DNA from: Karstenula rhodostoma CBS 690.94
Taxonomy: Eukaryota; Ascomycota; Dothideomycetes; Pleosporales; Didymosphaeriaceae
Assembly: GCA_010093485.1 (NCBI GenBank)
Contig: MU001509.1
Location: 366,256-430,255 of the forward strand
DNA length: 64,000 nucleotides
Direction: 5' to 3'
In this document: one piece after another, positions 61,058 to 64,000 of the stretch
Numbering within the stretch: the stretch's first letter is position 1
How the letters are laid out: each line of letters starts with the position of its first letter
Notes under the pieces: model-generated
The model's database searches: none
What the model was told of the DNA's origin: nothing
The model's input: the letters and a program-made list of their open reading frames with translations, nothing else
Translations under genes and position numbers: made by a program

Positions 61058-63281
61058 ATGGAACCGCTTACAGCGGTTGGGCTTGTTGCCAACATCGTAC
61101 AGTTCGTGGATCTAGGCTGTAAGATCTTCGCCAGCGCAAAAGAAATCCAGCATTCTACAGCGGGGTTGACAACCGACGATCAGAGGACGAGCGACATGAT
61201 GACTGAGATGTACAGGCTCTCTTTGCATCTGGAATCACCTGGGAGGGAACCCAGCGACGCAAATGAGAAGGCCCTCTTCAAGCTTGCAGCTGAATGCCAC
61301 AAACTGTCGGTCCAAATTCTGGAATTGATGGACAAGACATCCGCTAAAAACCCTGGTTCGAAAAGTGAAGCCATACGATCGACTGTTCGCAAGATGAGGT
61401 ACGCAAGGGAAAAGCAAGAGCTTGAGCAAAACCTAAACATATGTCGCTCCCATTTGCACTTTCATCTAGACTATGTCTCAAGGTACCGCCAACCTCTCGG
61501 ATGAACGCTGTGAACTTACTCTCTATCAGTGCAAATACCAAGACACAATTGATATCGCTTGCCACTACGGCCGAATCTCAAGTGAAGACAATCAAGACTC
61601 TAGATGCAAACCTCGCGGGACTTCGAGACAAACTCTCTACGCTATCGTCGAGAGACCCGGACCTCCTGGAACGGATTCGTGAAATCGTGCAGCTTCCACA
61701 GGCTGCAAGAGAAGCCGTTGCTCAACAGCAGATTCTGCGATCCCTCGACCATGATGATACCTATTTGCGGTACGAGGTTGTCGATAAAGCGCATCAAGAC
61801 ACATTTCGATGGATTATCGAGGATGGCCCTAGTGTCGATTCGGAGCGCTTGAGTCAGAGCCGCAAGCTGCTCCGTACATGGCTATCCGAAGAGGAAGGAG
61901 TTTTTCATGTTGTCGGAAAGCTAGGCTCTGGAAAGTCTACGCTCATGAAGTTCTTATTCAACCACCCAAACACGCTCTCCGATTTGCGCAGATGTTCAGG
62001 TAGGGAAGCACTAGGATGCTTACAAGCATGGCCAGCTTACGATACACAGGTGACCGTCGACTTGCGTTAGTCAAATTCTTCTTCTGGCGACCTGGTTCAA
62101 TATGGCAGAACTCTGTCAAAGGGCTACTACGGGGCCTAGTACACAATACTCTGCAGTCATGCCCGGAGCTTGTCCCAGTGGCCTTTCCGTCTATCTGGGA
62201 GGACGCGGTCGTCTCGTCAGGACATACGCTGGACCGCTCCTCGGCACGATCCATTGACGATGATACCATCGAATCCGCTTTCAGCAACATTTTGAAGCAC
62301 GCGAGCGTCCTGCAGACGCATCGACTATGCTTCTTCATAGATGCTCTCGATGAGCAGAACGATTCTTCACCCCAGAACGACCACAAAGCTCTTGTAGAGA
62401 CGATCCAGCATTGGGCAGATTCTTCCCAGGGTGCACTCAAAGTATGCGTGTCAAGTCGAGAGGACAACGTCTTCACAAACGCATTCAGATCAGACAGGAG
62501 ACTGCGATTGCAAGATTTAACAAGACGAGATCTTGAGATGTATGTACGCGAGAAACTCCCGATTCCTTCCACAAAAATGCGGGAGCGGATCACGCAGACG
62601 ATAGTGGAACGCTCCCATGGTATTTTTCTCTGGGTGGTCCTGGTCTTCAAAGCATTGCGGGAAGCTTTCGAAGATGGACGCGAGTTAGATGCCTTTGAGG
62701 CGGAACTAAACTCTCTGCCAACCGAACTAGAGGCTCTGTTTGCACATCTACTCCAGACTATCCCGATGTCACGGCGAAAGAACGCATACTGTCTATTCAA
62801 GTTGATGTTACTCAGTGCTGCAAGGGGTAAACTCCCTGTCCACGCGATAATGTACCTGGACAAGTACTTGAAGAATCACCGCTTCGCATTAGAAAACGAT
62901 CCATCTACGTCCAAAGCAGGGCATCGGCCCATCCCCAAGAACCATCTACAAGAAGACTTAGAACTTGTGAGAGCTCGGAAGATGCTACACGGGGATTGCC
63001 GAGGGTTGTTAGAAAGCGTGGTGACTACTGGTGAAGACGCACATCATATGACCTTCACACATAGATCAGTACCAGAATTCCTCCAGAGGACCTCTACACA
63101 GAAAAGTATGTCTGGTGAGACTGATGACTTCAGTTCTGCCGAAGCTCTTGCTCAGATGTTGCTGGGGCAGCTTCTTGATGTTGATGAAACCAGAGCTGAT
63201 CTGGACCCTCAGTACATCACACTGGCCCCTCAGTATCTTTATCTCGTGATCTGCTTCTTCCAATGTCAGGTTCGAAGATAG
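61058..63281 (+). CDS. NACHT NTPase, NLR-like protein
   Basis: Three exons (61058-61482, 61530-61999, 62050-63281) give 708 residues. It starts MEPLTAVGLVANIVQFVDLG, the N-terminal helical domain found on many fungal NACHT proteins. Walker A VGKLGSGKSTLMKFLF is at about 270-285, ALVKFFFWRPGS follows, Walker B LCFFIDALDE at about 390-400, then CVSSRED, the LTRRDLEMYVREKL and HGIFLWVVLVFKAL blocks of the NACHT helical arm, and FTHRSVPEFL. It ends without ankyrin, WD or TPR repeats, though further exons past 63281 cannot be excluded. Fungal NLR-like proteins act in non-self recognition and regulated cell death; that role here is inferred. Introns 47 and 50 nt. Confidence 0.87.
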
Positions 63282-63590
63282 TCTATGTTCTTTTCTCCCT
63301 GCTAGGAAAGTACAGTACATCTTTAGTTAGATTAGCAGCGCTGACGTATATCCATCAGGAGCCTTGTGCGTCGCTTTTCTCTTACGAGGTCTACCTTGGT
63401 AGATTCAAAGTGTCTCTTGATCGTATGTCTTCGCTCTTTCTTAAACTGAAGCGTTACTCCCTGACACAGATGTCGTCCTTGCACCTGCTGATCTGCATAC
63501 TCCACACCAGCCGCGTCCCGAGCATGCCGTCATTCTTCACGCATCGACCACCACATTCCTATCGCTATTGTGTCCATTTCAACTACAGCC
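63282..63590. other. intergenic or possible extra 3' exon of NACHT gene
   Basis: Open in one frame for about 150 codons through 63769 but without recognisable repeats. A weak GT...CTGCTAG intron could extend the NACHT gene. Left unassigned. Confidence 0.3.
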
Positions 63591-64000
63591 ATGCTCAACA
63601 TCCTCGGCTCGCTCTCCAAGAATGGCTGGCGCGAGACCTTTCGCATGCTCCGCCACTCCGAGAACACGATTTGCAAGCAACCGCCATCGCCTCGGAAAAA
63701 GTACGCACACGTCCGACGACGCGATGGCAAGGGTCGGAAGATGCGAGCGGCGGCATTTCAGCTCGTTGAAGAGCAAGGGAGCGACGGAGCAGGGAGGATA
63801 TACAGACGAGTGAACGATGGTAGTAAGGTTGAAGATGGTGAGGTGCAGGAGCTTGTACTGGAGAAAAGGAGCGTGGATGCGAACGGTCGTAAACAGTGCT
63901 TGGGCACGAGGGAGAAAGAGAAGGGGAAGCACAAATTCAGGATTGAGGGAAAGGAGTTGAGGGTAGGGAATTTATCTTCGACTTATCTCCTTCCCCATCG
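63591..64000 (+). CDS. start of an unknown basic protein, cut by window edge
   Basis: From ATG 63591 the frame stays open to the end of the window (136 full codons). It reads MLNILGSLSKNGWRETFRML and continues rich in Lys, Arg and Glu (RRRDGKGRKM, REKEKGKHKF). No domain recognised; no signal peptide. A frame of this length with a plausible start at the edge is moderately good evidence for a gene; the 3' part is outside the window. Confidence 0.45.
   Translation, partial: MLNILGSLSKNGWRETFRMLRHSENTICKQPPSPRKKYAHVRRRDGKGRKMRAAAFQLVEEQGSDGAGRIYRRVNDGSKVEDGEVQELVLEKRSVDANGRKQCLGTREKEKGKHKFRIEGKELRVGNLSSTYLLPH

Overview
The window is nuclear DNA of a filamentous ascomycete (Pezizomycotina, probably Dothideomycetes; lineage inferred). 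Signs are GT-AG introns of mostly 46-58 nt with CTAAC-like branch points, small head-to-head gene pairs, and typical fungal families (MAM3/CNNM, Mak5, Trm7, Luc7, PIG-T, GH28, GH78, DMATS, DUF7136, NACHT, Hce2). Exon joins listed here were checked by hand for reading frame; none has transcript support.

Layout. 0.2-4.6 kb: MAM3-like membrane protein divergent from the E1-beta subunit of branched-chain 2-oxoacid dehydrogenase. 4.86-5.6 kb: two tRNA genes. tRNA-Pro(CGG) has one ordinary intron. tRNA-Phe(GAA) is broken by the ordinary anticodon-loop intron plus two further insertions that look like U2-type spliceosomal introns; removing all three gives a perfect 73-nt cloverleaf. This is the most unusual feature of the window. 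7.1-8.4 kb: an isolated DMATS-type aromatic prenyltransferase in gene-poor DNA. 11.7-15.5 kb: two unknown proteins and a TA-flanked MITE. 16.3-21.4 kb: a pectin-type group (GH28, alpha/beta hydrolase, GH78). 22.6-24.8 kb: two unknown proteins. 26-32.5 kb: a Golgi-type glycosyltransferase, then Trm7 divergent from Mak5. 33.8-36.0 kb: an unknown membrane-anchored coiled-coil protein followed by four copies of a 22-bp direct repeat. 36.9-42.7 kb: aspartic protease, Luc7 divergent from PIG-T. 43.4-46.5 kb: an unknown membrane protein and a DUF1769 protein.

47.1-53.4 kb is a decayed cell-surface/effector island: a frameshifted LysM-type membrane protein gene, a second MITE of the same superfamily, an intact DUF7136 protein gene, and a large broken gene of the chitin-binding/GH18/Hce2 type that has lost most of its catalytic barrel and carries stops consistent with RIP-like G-to-A change. 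54.1-64 kb: an LTR-like repeat, an Och1-type GT32 mannosyltransferase, an unknown protein, an MFS remnant, a KpsF/GutQ-type SIS protein, a NACHT NTPase (NLR-like), and the start of a gene running off the right edge.

Functional links visible here: housekeeping tRNA and RNA biology (tRNA-Phe; Trm7, which methylates the tRNA-Phe anticodon loop; Mak5; Luc7), secretory-pathway glycosylation and GPI anchoring (two glycosyltransferases, PIG-T), plant-wall degradation (GH28 plus GH78), and chitin or non-self interaction genes, several of them dead.
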